From Planctomycetota bacterium (GTDB lineage: Bacteria > Planctomycetota > Planctomycetia > Pirellulales > Pirellulaceae): a stretch of 28,056 nucleotides of DNA. Shown piece after piece: positions 7,813 through 17,305 of the stretch. The notes beneath the pieces were generated by a model, which was not told the origin of the DNA, ran no database searches, and saw only the letters and a program-made list of their open reading frames with translations. The translations under genes were made by a program, and so were the position numbers. Every line of letters begins with the position of its first letter. Position 1 is the first letter of the stretch. The DNA lies in contig JAJRVM010000350.1 of NCBI GenBank assembly GCA_024277285.1, positions 1-28,056 on the forward strand, in the 5' to 3' direction.

Positions 7813-9225
7813 ATGGTAACGCGGCGCACATTTTTCAAGAACAGTGGCCTGTTATTGGCTGGGGCGGCGCTGAGTCCTCGCGTGGCCCCAGCCGACGATG
7901 TGGCTGACGATGTGTTCGACACTCCACGATTGCCTTTGCCGACGCCAGCCCAGGTGACATGGCAAGACTGCGAAGTCGGCTTGGTCTATCATTTCGACAT
8001 GCCGGTGGCCGCAGGGGTTCATACTGGCAACAATACATCACGCAAGATTTTCGATACGCAACGTTATAATCCCACTAAGCTGGACACCGATCAGTGGATC
8101 GAAGCTGCCAAAGTGGCGGGAGCCAAGTACGCCGTCTTTACCGCCACGCATTTCAACGGGTTCATGCAGTGGCAAAGCGACCTCTACCCCTACGGGGTCA
8201 AGCAGGCACGATGGCGCGGTGGCAAGGCGGATGTGGTCGGGGACTTTGTCGACTCGTGCCACAAGGCGGGCATCAAGCCGGGAATCTACTTCAGCACACA
8301 CCGCAACGTTTACCAAAGCGTATGGGGTTACTATGTCGACTGGGGTAGGGGACGAGGCACGCAGATGCAAGAGGCGTATAACCGCATCGCCGAGAAGCAG
8401 CTAGAGGAGCTCTGTTCACGTTACGGCAAGCTCGTGCAAATCTGGTTCGATGCGGGAACCAAGCTGCCGCACGAAGGCGGGCCCGACATGCTGCCAATCT
8501 TTGCCAAACACCAACCCGATTCGGTTTTCTATCACAGCTCGCGTCGCTCAGACCACCGCTGGATCGGCAACGAAAGGGGGTTCGCGAAGTACCCTTGCTG
8601 GGCAACGATGCCGATGGGTGAAGGAGGTGCAATCGGACATAACTGCAAGGCGTGGAAGCGGGTCTTGAATAGTGGTGATCCCGACGGAGCTATCTGGTCT
8701 CCGGGTATGGTTGACACGCCACTGCGCAATCACAATTGGTTCTGGGCACCAGGACAGGACAACCGAGTCAGTTCACTCGACCTGTTGATGAAGCAATACA
8801 ACCAATCGGTCGGGCGCAATTGCAACTTACTGCTTGGCGAAGTGGTCACGTCAGAGGGGCTGGTGCCCGAACATGACATTAAGCGACTCGCCGAGTTCGG
8901 CAAGGAAGTGCAACGGCGTTTCGGAAACCCGATCGCCGAAACGGCGGGAAAGGGTAACCTCATCGAGCTACGACTTCCGCGGCCGCAACGGATCAATCAC
9001 ATGATTGCGATGGAGGACATTACGCAAGGCGAGCGAGTTCGGCAGTATTCCCTCGAAGGCTTGGTCACTGGCGGAAAATGGCAAGTCTTGTGCGAGGGCC
9101 AGTGCATCGCGCACAAACGCATTGAGTCTTTCGAGGCGACCGAGGTCGCCGCCATCCGCTTGTGCATCAAACAGTCGAGTGCCACACCTCACATCAAACG
9201 GCTAGCCGCATTCAATGTGTCGTAA
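7813..9225 (+). CDS. GH29 alpha-L-fucosidase, Tat-exported
   Basis: 470 residues from ATG 7813, preceded by GGGAGAGA. The frame opens at 7759, but that start has no ribosome-binding site and would bury the leader. The N-terminus TRRTFFK plus a hydrophobic stretch (LLLAGAAL) fits a twin-arginine signal. The catalytic barrel shows GH29 landmarks: KYAVFTATHFNGFMQW (His about 113), GIYFSTHR, and LVQIWFDAG, whose Asp (about 213) is the expected nucleophile. A C-terminal beta domain (about 370-470) follows. The protein is expected to cleave terminal alpha-L-fucose outside the cytoplasm by a retaining mechanism. The acid/base residue is poorly conserved in GH29 and I cannot assign it. It fits with the esterases upstream and the sulfatase at 13600 in degrading fucose-containing polysaccharide. 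Confidence 0.88.
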   Translation: MVTRRTFFKNSGLLLAGAALSPRVAPADDVADDVFDTPRLPLPTPAQVTWQDCEVGLVYHFDMPVAAGVHTGNNTSRKIFDTQRYNPTKLDTDQWIEAAKVAGAKYAVFTATHFNGFMQWQSDLYPYGVKQARWRGGKADVVGDFVDSCHKAGIKPGIYFSTHRNVYQSVWGYYVDWGRGRGTQMQEAYNRIAEKQLEELCSRYGKLVQIWFDAGTKLPHEGGPDMLPIFAKHQPDSVFYHSSRRSDHRWIGNERGFAKYPCWATMPMGEGGAIGHNCKAWKRVLNSGDPDGAIWSPGMVDTPLRNHNWFWAPGQDNRVSSLDLLMKQYNQSVGRNCNLLLGEVVTSEGLVPEHDIKRLAEFGKEVQRRFGNPIAETAGKGNLIELRLPRPQRINHMIAMEDITQGERVRQYSLEGLVTGGKWQVLCEGQCIAHKRIESFEATEVAAIRLCIKQSSATPHIKRLAAFNVS

Positions 9226-9705
9226 GCGCCAACGTGCCACGCAACACACCGGCTGGACTCGCAGGCTGGCGCAACCTTGACAGCAAAGGACTTGTGTCGG
9301 ATAATTTCAAAGCGCGATCGAAGTGGCAATCGCAAGCAGTCGCCGCCGTCGTGGGAATAAGCACGTCAGTCTCCACGCGTACCTGAGAAGTCGATCTTTC
9401 GCTATTGGCAGCGTTTTGCCATCTGCCGTTGGGCTTGCATTGAGGTGTTGCTGATCGACCTCAACCGCCCTGTGCGGTGCGTGAAGGAGATGACTGGACT
9501 AATCGCGGTTTTTCTGCGGCGCGTCTAGCTCAACAGGCCTATTCACACGTGGGACTTCACGTATGGAACCAATGCTTCGGCGTTTTTTGAACAACATTGC
9601 TTCAATCGACTCGACAGTTACCGCTTTTGCTACGCGTAGGATCTGTGTGTTTGAGATCCGTGTTTTTTTGGGAATGGAACAGCAGGCTTTGAAGGGGAAT
9701 TCGGA
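9226..9705. other. gap without recognisable features
   Basis: About 480 bp between the fucosidase and HEAT-repeat genes. All frames are short or lack a start and a ribosome-binding site. The minus-strand frame at 9499-9861 runs into the HEAT gene and has no family resemblance. A short plus-strand open stretch ending near 9530 has no start signal. No hairpin terminator after the fucosidase gene was found. Confidence 0.5.
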
Positions 9706-10215
9706 ATGACCGATGGCAACACCAGCTCGATCGAGACGCTTGTCGCAGGACTGGCCAGCGAGGACGTGAATGAACGCTTGACGGCTCGGCAGCGTCTGGT
9801 CGAACTTGGCGAATCTGCTGTCGAAGCTTTGACGACCGCGTTGACCCATCACCAGAACCATGCCCGCTGGGAGGCCGCCAAGACGCTCAAAGCAATCGCT
9901 TCACCGGCGGCCATTCCGCAGTTGATCGACGCGCTTCAGGATCCCGACCGGAACGTTCGCTGGGTGGCCGGCGAGGCGTTGATCGCAACAGGCCGTGACG
10001 CTGCTCTTGTTCCCGTATTGACGGCCTTGCTTGCTGATCCCGAAAACACGGCCGAACTCTACGAAAATGCCCACCAAGTGCTACACGCATTGGCCAGCGA
10101 TGATCTGCGGCCGCTGCTTGAACCTGTTCTGAAAGCGCTGAAACAGGCCGAACCGGAGATTGCCACACCGTCGGCCGCGAATGCCGCGATCAAAGCTCTG
10201 GCTTCGCGTGAATAG
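9706..10215 (+). CDS. HEAT-repeat protein
   Basis: 169 residues from ATG 9706 with GAAGGGGAA upstream at a suitable distance. There is no signal peptide or membrane helix, so it is probably cytoplasmic. The protein consists of about four to five HEAT/PBS-lyase-type helical repeats, for example VNERLTARQRLVELGESAV, ARWEAAKTLKAIASPAAI and RNVRWVAGEALIATG. Each has the typical Arg/Ala-x-x-Ala-x-x-x-Leu pattern and a loop Asp or Pro. Such repeats form a curved surface for protein binding. No enzymatic motif is present. The proton ATPase gene follows 645 bp downstream on the same strand, too far to assume an operon. Confidence 0.8.
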   Translation: MTDGNTSSIETLVAGLASEDVNERLTARQRLVELGESAVEALTTALTHHQNHARWEAAKTLKAIASPAAIPQLIDALQDPDRNVRWVAGEALIATGRDAALVPVLTALLADPENTAELYENAHQVLHALASDDLRPLLEPVLKALKQAEPEIATPSAANAAIKALASRE

Positions 10216-10859
10216 ACGCTGCCACCTGGATTCAGTACGCTTTTCCGAGATGAGACCGTCGCGCACGTTGGCCGTCTGCGGCGCATCTTGCCCACTTTTT
10301 CATGTCAATCGGGCAAACCTGGCGCGACCAACGCTTGGTCTTCCGTAGCGAATCTGCTTATCCGGTTCTGCCATTCCGTGCTCGCCACGCACAGCAGAAA
10401 TGGCGGAAACAAATAGCGACCGACGGAGACTCGTCTCTAAGACTCAACGACACCACAGTCTAGGCAAAACGGGTCAGGGGCTTGCGGTTCTGCCACCTGA
10501 AGGACGAGAATGATCGGGAGGGGAATGGTACCGCCCCTCCAGGCCACGTGGATTTGGTGTATCCGCCGGCATGACCGGACACCATTCACTGGGCAACCCA
10601 CGTTCATTCCGGCGACAGCCCTCATCGAGTTGATTGTCGACTGGAAACGAAGAACGCAACACAAGACCGGCGCGAAACGATACGGCAATAGCGCGGCTCA
10701 TTGGTAGTCTTGCGCCACGTCCCAAGACGTGTCTTGAAAAAGCCTCCCAACACACAATCGGCTCAAGTTCAACCTCTATTGTGGAGTAAAACCAAGCGAT
10801 CTTCGGCTCCAAGCCGCTCCTCCGCGAGCTCTAGAACACGCCCTAAGGAAGTTCCTCTC
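10216..10859. other. gap upstream of the proton ATPase gene
   Basis: About 640 bp with overlapping short open frames on both strands. A minus-strand frame at 10437-10688 (83 codons, a Cys-containing tail) is the most protein-like, but it has no clear ribosome-binding site and matches no family I know. The plus-strand frame continuous with the ATPase begins at 10701 and is Arg/Ser-rich and unlike any P-type ATPase N-terminus. The promoter of the ATPase should lie here, but I cannot pick it out. Confidence 0.45.
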
Positions 10860-13322
10860 ATGAGTGAAACCCAAACGCCTCGCAGTTTTGTCGGCCTCAG
10901 CACCGCGGAAGTACAGAATCGATTAACGCAGTACGGTCCGAACGCACTGGAAGAGAAGCGGGTTTCACCGTTGCTGAAGCTGTTGAGCTATTTTTGGGGT
11001 CCGATCCCCTGGATGATCGAGTTGGCTGCGATCCTTTCGGCCGTCGCCCAGCATTGGCCCGATTTCTGGATCATTTTCACATTGCTGCTGTTCAACGCTG
11101 GCGTGGGATTCTGGCAGGAGTACACAGCAGGGAACGCCGTCGAGGCATTGAGGAAACAACTGGCTCTTAAAGCGCGTGCGTTGCGTGACGGCGTTTGGGA
11201 CGAAGTTGACGCAACCTCGCTGGTGCCTGGCGATATCATCCGCATCCGATTGGGCGACATTATTCCAGCCGATGTCAAACTGGTCGACGGCGAGTACCTT
11301 AGCGTCGATCAATCATCGCTCACGGGCGAATCACTTCCGGTGACCAAGCAACTTGGGGAAACCGCCTTTTCCGGCACCATCGCCAAGCAAGGCGAAGTCG
11401 TGGCCGAAGTAACAACGACGGGCAAGGAAACGCAATTCGGCAAGACAGCGGGCTTGGTGTCACAAGCCAAGACCGTCTCGCACTTCCAGAAGGCGGTGCT
11501 GACGATCGGCGACTATTTGATCTATCTAAGTGTCGCCCTGGTCACGATCCTGATCGTCGTGCAACTATTCCGCCATTCGCCTTGGGTCGAATTAGTGCAA
11601 TTCGCATTGATCCTCACGGTCGCCTCGATCCCCGTGGCCATGCCGGCCGTCCTCTCGATGACCATGGCGGTCGGAGCGATGGCGCTTGCCAAGCGAAAGG
11701 CCATCGTCACGCGACTGGAAGCGATCGAAGAGATGGCCAGCATGGAGATACTCTGTTCCGACAAGACCGGGACGCTCACGCAAAACCAACTAACGCTGGG
11801 CGAGATCGAGACATTCGCCGCCAGCGACGATCAGTCCCTGCTCCTCAACGCCGCTCTGGCGTGCCGCGAGGAGGATCGTGACGCCATTGACGATGCCATA
11901 CTAAGTGGACTCGAAAATCGCGTTCAGCAGCACCGGTACCAACAGCTGAAGTTCGTACCTTTTGACCCGATCCGCAAACGGACCGAAGCGACCGTCCAAG
12001 ACAACAACGGTCGGGTGCTACAGGTCACCAAAGGCGCGCCTCAAGTAATCCTCGACATGTGTGCGTTGCCCGACGACCAAACCCAACGCGGTCTGCAGGC
12101 GGTTGAACGGTTTGCCGAACAGGGCTATCGCGCACTCGGCGTAGCTCACAAAGCTCAAGACGATGCCAACTGGACCTTCGACGGTGTCCTGTCGCTGTTC
12201 GATCCACCACGCGAAGATTCGGCAACGACGCTGGCGGCGGCCCAAGACTATGGGGTACGAGTGAAGATGGTGACGGGCGACGATGTTGCCATCGCCAAAC
12301 AGATTGCCGGCAAGCTTGGCCTGGGGACCGCCATTCTGAGTGCCGACAAGATACCCGCCGAAGGCGCACCTGGGCACGATGCGGTGGGTGCCGAGGCGAT
12401 TGAAAAGGCCGATGGTTTCGCGCGCGTGTTTCCCGAACACAAGTTCGCAATCGTCAAGAGGCTGCAGGCACAAGGGCATATTGTTGGCATGACCGGTGAC
12501 GGCGTCAACGACGCGCCGGCGCTCCAGCAAGCCGATGTTGGCATCGCGGTCAGTGGTGCGACCGACGCCGCTCGTGCCGCCGCCGACCTGGTACTCACCA
12601 CTTCGGGGCTGTCTGTCATCATTAGTGCGATCGAAGAGGCGCGGCGGATCTTCGTGCGCATGAACAGCTACGCGATCTATCGCATCAGCGAAACGATTCG
12701 CATCATGGTGTTCGTCGTACTGACGATGCTGGTGTTCAACTTTTACCCGATCACCGCAATCATGATCATTTTGCTCGCCTTCCTCAACGATGTGCCGATC
12801 ATGGCGATCGCCTTTGATCGAGCCCCTCAAGACAAACGCCCGGTGCGTTGGCGGATGCAGCGTGTGTTGACGGTCGCCACCGCGATGGGACTGGTAGGAA
12901 TCGCCGGCAGTTTCGGCATGCTGCTACTGGCTAGGGAATGGCTACACCTTAACGAGGCACAAATCCAAACATACGTGTTTCTCAAGATGGCGGTGGCTGG
13001 CCATCTCGTGCTGTTCGTGGCACGTACCAAGGGGCACTTCTGGGAGCGGCCCTTCCCAGCTCCCGTTATGATCTGGTCAGCAATCGTTACCAAGATCCTT
13101 GGGACACTGTTGGCCGCCTACGGTTTCGGGCTCATTACGCCAATTTCCTGGTCGGAAATCGCCATCATCTGGGGCTACTCGATCGCCTCGGCTCTGGTCA
13201 CGGACGTGGTCAAAGTCGCCGTGTACCGGCACTTGGACCAAGATATCCCGCGACACCGCAGTTTCCTCGAACAAATCAAACGTCCTTTGCATTCGCACGG
13301 AGTTGCAAACCACGGGGGGTAA
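10860..13322 (+). CDS. P3A-type plasma-membrane proton-pumping ATPase
   Basis: 820 residues from ATG 10860, preceded by TAAGGAAG. Motifs occur in P-type order: LTGES (154-158, actuator domain), ASIPVAMPAVL in M4, CSDKTGTLT with the phosphorylated Asp 301, MVTGDD, and GMTGDGVNDAP in the hinge. The M4 sequence without Cys and the short N- and C-termini fit the P3A proton ATPases and not the heavy-metal or calcium pumps. In M6, LLAFLNDVP places Asp 644 at the position of the proton-binding Asp of plant and fungal pumps. Ten membrane segments are expected in the inner membrane. The protein uses ATP to export protons. It lacks the long autoinhibitory C-terminus of plant enzymes. Context: single gene between a HEAT protein and a sulfatase. 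Confidence 0.92.
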   Translation: MSETQTPRSFVGLSTAEVQNRLTQYGPNALEEKRVSPLLKLLSYFWGPIPWMIELAAILSAVAQHWPDFWIIFTLLLFNAGVGFWQEYTAGNAVEALRKQLALKARALRDGVWDEVDATSLVPGDIIRIRLGDIIPADVKLVDGEYLSVDQSSLTGESLPVTKQLGETAFSGTIAKQGEVVAEVTTTGKETQFGKTAGLVSQAKTVSHFQKAVLTIGDYLIYLSVALVTILIVVQLFRHSPWVELVQFALILTVASIPVAMPAVLSMTMAVGAMALAKRKAIVTRLEAIEEMASMEILCSDKTGTLTQNQLTLGEIETFAASDDQSLLLNAALACREEDRDAIDDAILSGLENRVQQHRYQQLKFVPFDPIRKRTEATVQDNNGRVLQVTKGAPQVILDMCALPDDQTQRGLQAVERFAEQGYRALGVAHKAQDDANWTFDGVLSLFDPPREDSATTLAAAQDYGVRVKMVTGDDVAIAKQIAGKLGLGTAILSADKIPAEGAPGHDAVGAEAIEKADGFARVFPEHKFAIVKRLQAQGHIVGMTGDGVNDAPALQQADVGIAVSGATDAARAAADLVLTTSGLSVIISAIEEARRIFVRMNSYAIYRISETIRIMVFVVLTMLVFNFYPITAIMIILLAFLNDVPIMAIAFDRAPQDKRPVRWRMQRVLTVATAMGLVGIAGSFGMLLLAREWLHLNEAQIQTYVFLKMAVAGHLVLFVARTKGHFWERPFPAPVMIWSAIVTKILGTLLAAYGFGLITPISWSEIAIIWGYSIASALVTDVVKVAVYRHLDQDIPRHRSFLEQIKRPLHSHGVANHGG

Positions 13323-13599
13323 GGAAATAAAGTGCCGTGTTCTTGGTCGCTAAGAGACCAACCAATGGCCAGCTCTGCCAAGAGAGGGCAGCGAGCAGGG
13401 GCTGGCGGAAAGAGCGGGCTATGCACAGTTCTTCGTATGCCCAGTTCTTCGGGGAGCTTCGCGTCTACTCTGCAATCACTTGGCCAGGTGATCCGTCGTT
13501 GCCCGGCGGTACAATTCGGCTGGTGGGGCATGTCAGTACCCATCAATTTCACAAATAAAACTTTTCTGTTGCAAGCATCTATTGCCCAAGGAGTAGGAC

Positions 13600-15153
13600 G
13601 TGAACAAATTGAGAAACCTCGCTGTGACCGCAGCGGCACTAACGGCGGCAGCATTCGTTGCATTGCCAGCCAGCGCCGCGGACAAACCGAACATTGTGGT
13701 AATCTGGGGTGATGACATCGGCATCACGAACGTCAGCGCCTACTCCGATGGACTGATGGGCTACCGAACCCCCAATATCGACCGTATTGCCCGCGAAGGT
13801 ATGCGGTTTCTCGACTATTATGCCGGGCAAAGCTGTACTGCGGGGCGATCGACTTTCATCACCGGTCAAAGCGTACTTCGCACGGGACTTTCCAAAGTCG
13901 GCATGCCGGGCGCCAAGGCAGGTCTGCAAGCAAAAGACCCGACCATCGCCGAGTTGCTCAAGAACCATGGCTACGGCACCGCTCAATTCGGCAAGAATCA
14001 CTTGGGGGACCGAGACGAGTACTTGCCAACGAATCATGGCTTTGATGAATTTTACGGCAACCTCTACCACTTGAATGCGGAAGAGGAACCGGAACTGCCT
14101 GACTATCCGAAAGACCCCGAGTTTCGCAAGAAGTATGGTCCGCGCGGAGTGATCCACAGTTTCGCCGATGGTCGCATTGAGGATACTGGGCCGCTGACGC
14201 GCAAGCGAATGGAGACGATTGACGATGACATCGAAGCGCGTTCCACGGACTATATCCAACGGCAGGCCAAGGCGAAAAAGCCGTTCTTCGTATGGGTCAA
14301 TTTTACGCACATGCACTTCCGCACCTACACGAAGGCAAAGAGCCTGGGCCAAGCCGGGAAGAGCCAGTCGCCATACCACGACACGATGATCGATCATGAC
14401 AATAACGTCGGTGCCATTCTCGATACACTCGACAACCTGGGGATCGCCGATAACACGATCGTCATCTACGGCACCGACAATGGACCGCACATGAACACGT
14501 GGCCCGACGGTGCCATGACCCCATTCCGTAACGAGAAGAACAGCGGCTGGGAAGGCGCATTCCGAGTCCCCTGTATGATTCGCTGGCCTGGGCACATCAA
14601 GCCGAGCTCGGTTTCCACAGAAATCATGGCGGGGCTTGATTGGTTGCCCACGCTACTCGCGGCGGTCGGCGAGCCGGACGTCAAAGACAAGCTCTTGAAA
14701 GGATACAACGCGAACGGCAAGCATTTCAAAGTTCACCTGGACGGCTACAATTTCCTGCCCTACCTGACGGGCAAGGAAAAGCATGGTCCGCGCAAGGAGT
14801 TCTTCTACTTTTCTGACGATGGCGACATGCTGGCGCTGCGATACGAAAACTGGAAGATGCACTTCATGGTTCAGGATCAAGCCGGTACGTTGGAGATTTG
14901 GCAGCGTGAATTCCGCAACCTTCGTGTCCCGCTGATCATCAACCTGAGAACCGATCCGTTCGAAAGGGCACCAATCACGTCGAATACCTATTGGGACTGG
15001 ATGCTTGATCACGTCTTCCTGATCTACCCGATGACACCTTATGTCACCGCCTATCTGAAAACATACGAAGAGTTCCCGCCAGCCCAGAAGGCCGCCAGTT
15101 TCACGATCAGCGATGCCCTGGAGGTGTTGAAGAACGTGGAGGGAGGCAAATAG
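13600..15153 (+). CDS. secreted type I sulfatase (arylsulfatase-like)
   Basis: 517 residues from a GTG at 13600 with AAGGAG 7 bases upstream. A signal peptide covers about residues 1-27 (ends ALPASAADKP). Family marks are the metal ligands in VVIWGDDIG (Asp 38/39), the modified cysteine in SCTAGRSTFITGQ (Cys 79), NHLGDRDEYLPTNHGFDEF, and a second metal site in GTDNGPHMNTWPDG. The active-site motif reads C-T-A-G-R, with Ala in place of the usual Pro of CxPxR. Cys would have to be converted to formylglycine by FGE or anSME, neither of which is encoded here. Expected reaction: hydrolysis of sulfate esters, probably on a polysaccharide, outside the cytoplasm. The C-terminus (PPAQKAASFTI) looks complete, and the stop lies directly beside a broken TPR gene. 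Confidence 0.9.
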   Translation: MNKLRNLAVTAAALTAAAFVALPASAADKPNIVVIWGDDIGITNVSAYSDGLMGYRTPNIDRIAREGMRFLDYYAGQSCTAGRSTFITGQSVLRTGLSKVGMPGAKAGLQAKDPTIAELLKNHGYGTAQFGKNHLGDRDEYLPTNHGFDEFYGNLYHLNAEEEPELPDYPKDPEFRKKYGPRGVIHSFADGRIEDTGPLTRKRMETIDDDIEARSTDYIQRQAKAKKPFFVWVNFTHMHFRTYTKAKSLGQAGKSQSPYHDTMIDHDNNVGAILDTLDNLGIADNTIVIYGTDNGPHMNTWPDGAMTPFRNEKNSGWEGAFRVPCMIRWPGHIKPSSVSTEIMAGLDWLPTLLAAVGEPDVKDKLLKGYNANGKHFKVHLDGYNFLPYLTGKEKHGPRKEFFYFSDDGDMLALRYENWKMHFMVQDQAGTLEIWQREFRNLRVPLIINLRTDPFERAPITSNTYWDWMLDHVFLIYPMTPYVTAYLKTYEEFPPAQKAASFTISDALEVLKNVEGGK

Positions 15154-15154
15154 C

Positions 15155-16199
15155 AAGACTTGAGTTCCTCGAGCGGAAGCACTCCGTTGGTCGCTCGTGC
15201 CCAGAGATAGCTGGAACAATGCGTCCTGCTGTCCCCCACACGAACGCTCAGGTCGAACGTGCTGCGCGCCTGCTTGACGGCCTCAGCAAGATCTCCGACG
15301 CCATAATAGGAGAGCCCCAGATGCAAACGCGCGATATTGAGCTCCCACAGGTCACCCGTCTTGGTGAATGATTCAATCGCCTTGGAAAAATGGTCGGCCG
15401 CCTCCTCGTACCGTGCTGCGGCATAGAGACCGACTCCCCAATAGCTGTCCGAATGGCCGATGCCCCAGGCGTCGTTGAATTCCTGTTGGATCCTGGCCGA
15501 TTCTTCAAAATAACGCGAGCCGCGCGCAGGCCAGCCAAGGACCATACTGACTAACATAGAATGCTGGGCATATTGAAAGGCAAGTTCACGCGATGGTGGA
15601 AAACGTTCTGCAAAGTTCATGCCGCGAAAATGCGACCATGCAAGCTTGAACATGTCGGTAAAAAAGTAGGGCTGGCCCACGCCGACAGTGAGCTCGCAGA
15701 TGAGAGCGTGCTGGCGGTTCGATCGCTGCTGCTTGTGCAGACGTTTCGGGAAGAGTGTATGCATTGCTTGAATGAAGGTCCCGCCGATGGCACCAAGTGC
15801 GAAACCGAATCGCGACTTGGGCACGCGCTGTCCCAACCGGCGCAACGCATGCTCGAAGTAAGCGATGCTCTCGTTCAACTCTGCCTTCCTGAAGGCGATC
15901 TCCCCTTGGAGCCGCTCAATTCGAGCTTTGTCGACCGAATCGTCGGTGAGATCAACGACGCCGCTCAGCTCATTGGCGGCCGCGTCGTATTGCCCCATCA
16001 ACATCAGAGCTTCGCCGTGCCCGCGCGCGATTCGAAAGTGTACTGCATCACTCGATGCCCCGGCGTTGCGGCTGGCAATGGCATACTGTTTCGTAGCAAC
16101 CTCAGGAGCGTACTGGCGTCGGGCTTGTTCGCCAGCCAGCAGGCCAAAAACCAGCGCCTCTTGTTTTTTTCCCGCAGCATCAAAGTGATAAAAAACTCG
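15155..16199 (-). pseudogene. fragment of a TPR protein, truncated at both ends
   Basis: About 350 codons on the minus strand encode TPR-type helical repeats: QEALVFGLLAGEQARRQYA, ARGHGEALMLMGQYDAAA, WGVGLYAAARYEEAADHF, ARLHLGLSYYGVGDLAEA. This is the pattern of the C-terminal TPR regions of large AAA-ATPase or kinase signalling proteins. The frame extends further on both sides, but those parts are antisense to the sulfatase 3' end (below 15155) and to a transposase remnant (above 16199). The fragment therefore has lost its N-terminal domains and its true C-terminus. No ribosome-binding site precedes the first ATG-like start at 16355. I treat it as a remnant, not an expressed gene. Confidence 0.6.
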
Positions 16200-16235
16200 A
16201 AGACACCCTGATTCTGTGGCTGGGAAGCGCGGTTC

Positions 16236-16690
16236 GGTAGTCGCGAACTGCTCGACCCCGAAGCCGTGTTGACCTGCAGCATGTACGTCGATCTGAACCA
16301 ATTGCGTGCTGGAATGGCCAATTCGTTCGAGGAGTCGCACCACTCCGCGATTCACAATCGGCTACTGGCCGCCCAATGCCGCGAAGCCTAAGCGTCGCGC
16401 GAGGCCTTTGCGAAGCTGGATTCCGCAGACGCTTACGCGTTCCCTGAGTCCGAGTCACAAGGAGTCCGAGGCACAAGCGTTGTTTGCCGACTGCCTCCTG
16501 GCCCCGATCGGTACCGACGGCCCGTTGTTGACCGCCGCATCGCTGCCGGTGCCGCGCATCGACTCCAGCGGCTGGATGTCATTTTTCTTTGGGCACCAGC
16601 TCGACCTGCGGTCGCCCTGCGCGCCGGCCGTGTGCAAACGACCTTCATCGTGGAAGAGTGTGCCGACAGTGTTGGCCGACAAGGGATTAA
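16236..16690 (+). pseudogene. decayed REP-associated (Y1/IS200-like) transposase
   Basis: In one plus-strand frame from 16242 the sequence reads ELLDPEAVLTCSMYVDLNQ and then LRAGMANSFEESHHSAIHNR, ending at TAA 16389-16391. The string YVDLN-x-LRAGMA, followed by an E-S box, is typical of the middle to C-terminal part of REP-associated tyrosine transposases. After the stop the similarity continues in a shifted frame (ADCLLAPIGTDGPLLTA, about 16480-16560), a segment also found in the C-terminal region of planctomycete members. The N-terminal HUH motif and catalytic Tyr are missing. With an internal stop, a frameshift and lost ends, the gene is dead. Its left end adjoins the TPR fragment at about 16200. 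Confidence 0.6.
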
Positions 16691-16711
16691 GATGACCTGT
16701 TCACGGTCTCA

Positions 16712-17305
16712 CTAGGCCAAGAGGCTCGGAGCGGGTAGTCCGGCTAGATTCGCTTTGATAGAGGAGTGCAAACATTTGAAGAAATTCTTGCTCTGCTTAT
16801 TGCACGTCGCGACCACGGTCCACATTCGCTCGTGATATCTCTGGCCTGCTTCGCTACGGGTGCCTTGCGTGATTCGGCGATCAATGACGACGTGACGTAT
16901 TTGCTGCTCGCTGTGGTTGTTTGTGGGTTCGACTCCATCACGAAGTAGGAATCGAAAATAGTCTTGCGACATGTCATACGTACTGCCATCGGTTAATTCA
17001 ACCACGGCGAAACGCGCCGCAAGATTCGCTGCATCCTTCGAATCGGGAACATTGCGCATGATTTCCAGGAAGCGATCGCGATGAAGCTTCATCGAGCGCT
17101 CAAAGCCAATTGTTGACATCTCGTCGCGATTGTGCCAAGCAGAAAACAGCCGGCGTGATCGATCGAGCAACTGCTCGGCCCAATCCCGGGTTTTCTTATC
17201 TGGTAGCTCTAGCAGAAACCTCATGTCGCGGATCAAGTGAGCCCAACAGTATTGAGCCTTGATATCGTAGTTCCAAGCAAAGGAACAATTCGCGGAGAAA
17301 TTGTG
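16712..17305 (-). mobile_element. C-terminal fragment of an IS66-family transposase
   Basis: About 195 codons at the 3' end of a minus-strand frame encode QYCWAHLIRDMRFLLELPD, then EPTNNHSEQQIRHVVIDRR and GQRYHERMWTV. The CWAHL-RD box and the TNN-x-x-E box with the final catalytic Glu are hallmarks of IS66 TnpC. The first two catalytic Asp residues, the N-terminal zinc-finger domain and the accessory ORFs (TnpA, TnpB) are absent, so this is a fragment that cannot transpose. The frame continues upstream without a stop into an RHS-repeat segment (junction about 17300-17315). I could not identify terminal inverted repeats. Confidence 0.85.

Noticed and set aside
10437..10688. Minus-strand 83-codon frame upstream of the ATPase
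   Set aside because: The translation is somewhat protein-like at its C-terminus, but it has no ribosome-binding site, no recognised family, and it overlaps other frames of equal length.
16306..16695. Plus-strand 129-codon frame as an intact gene
   Set aside because: Its second half matches the transposase remnant but its first half is in the wrong frame. It is a product of the frameshift in a dead gene.
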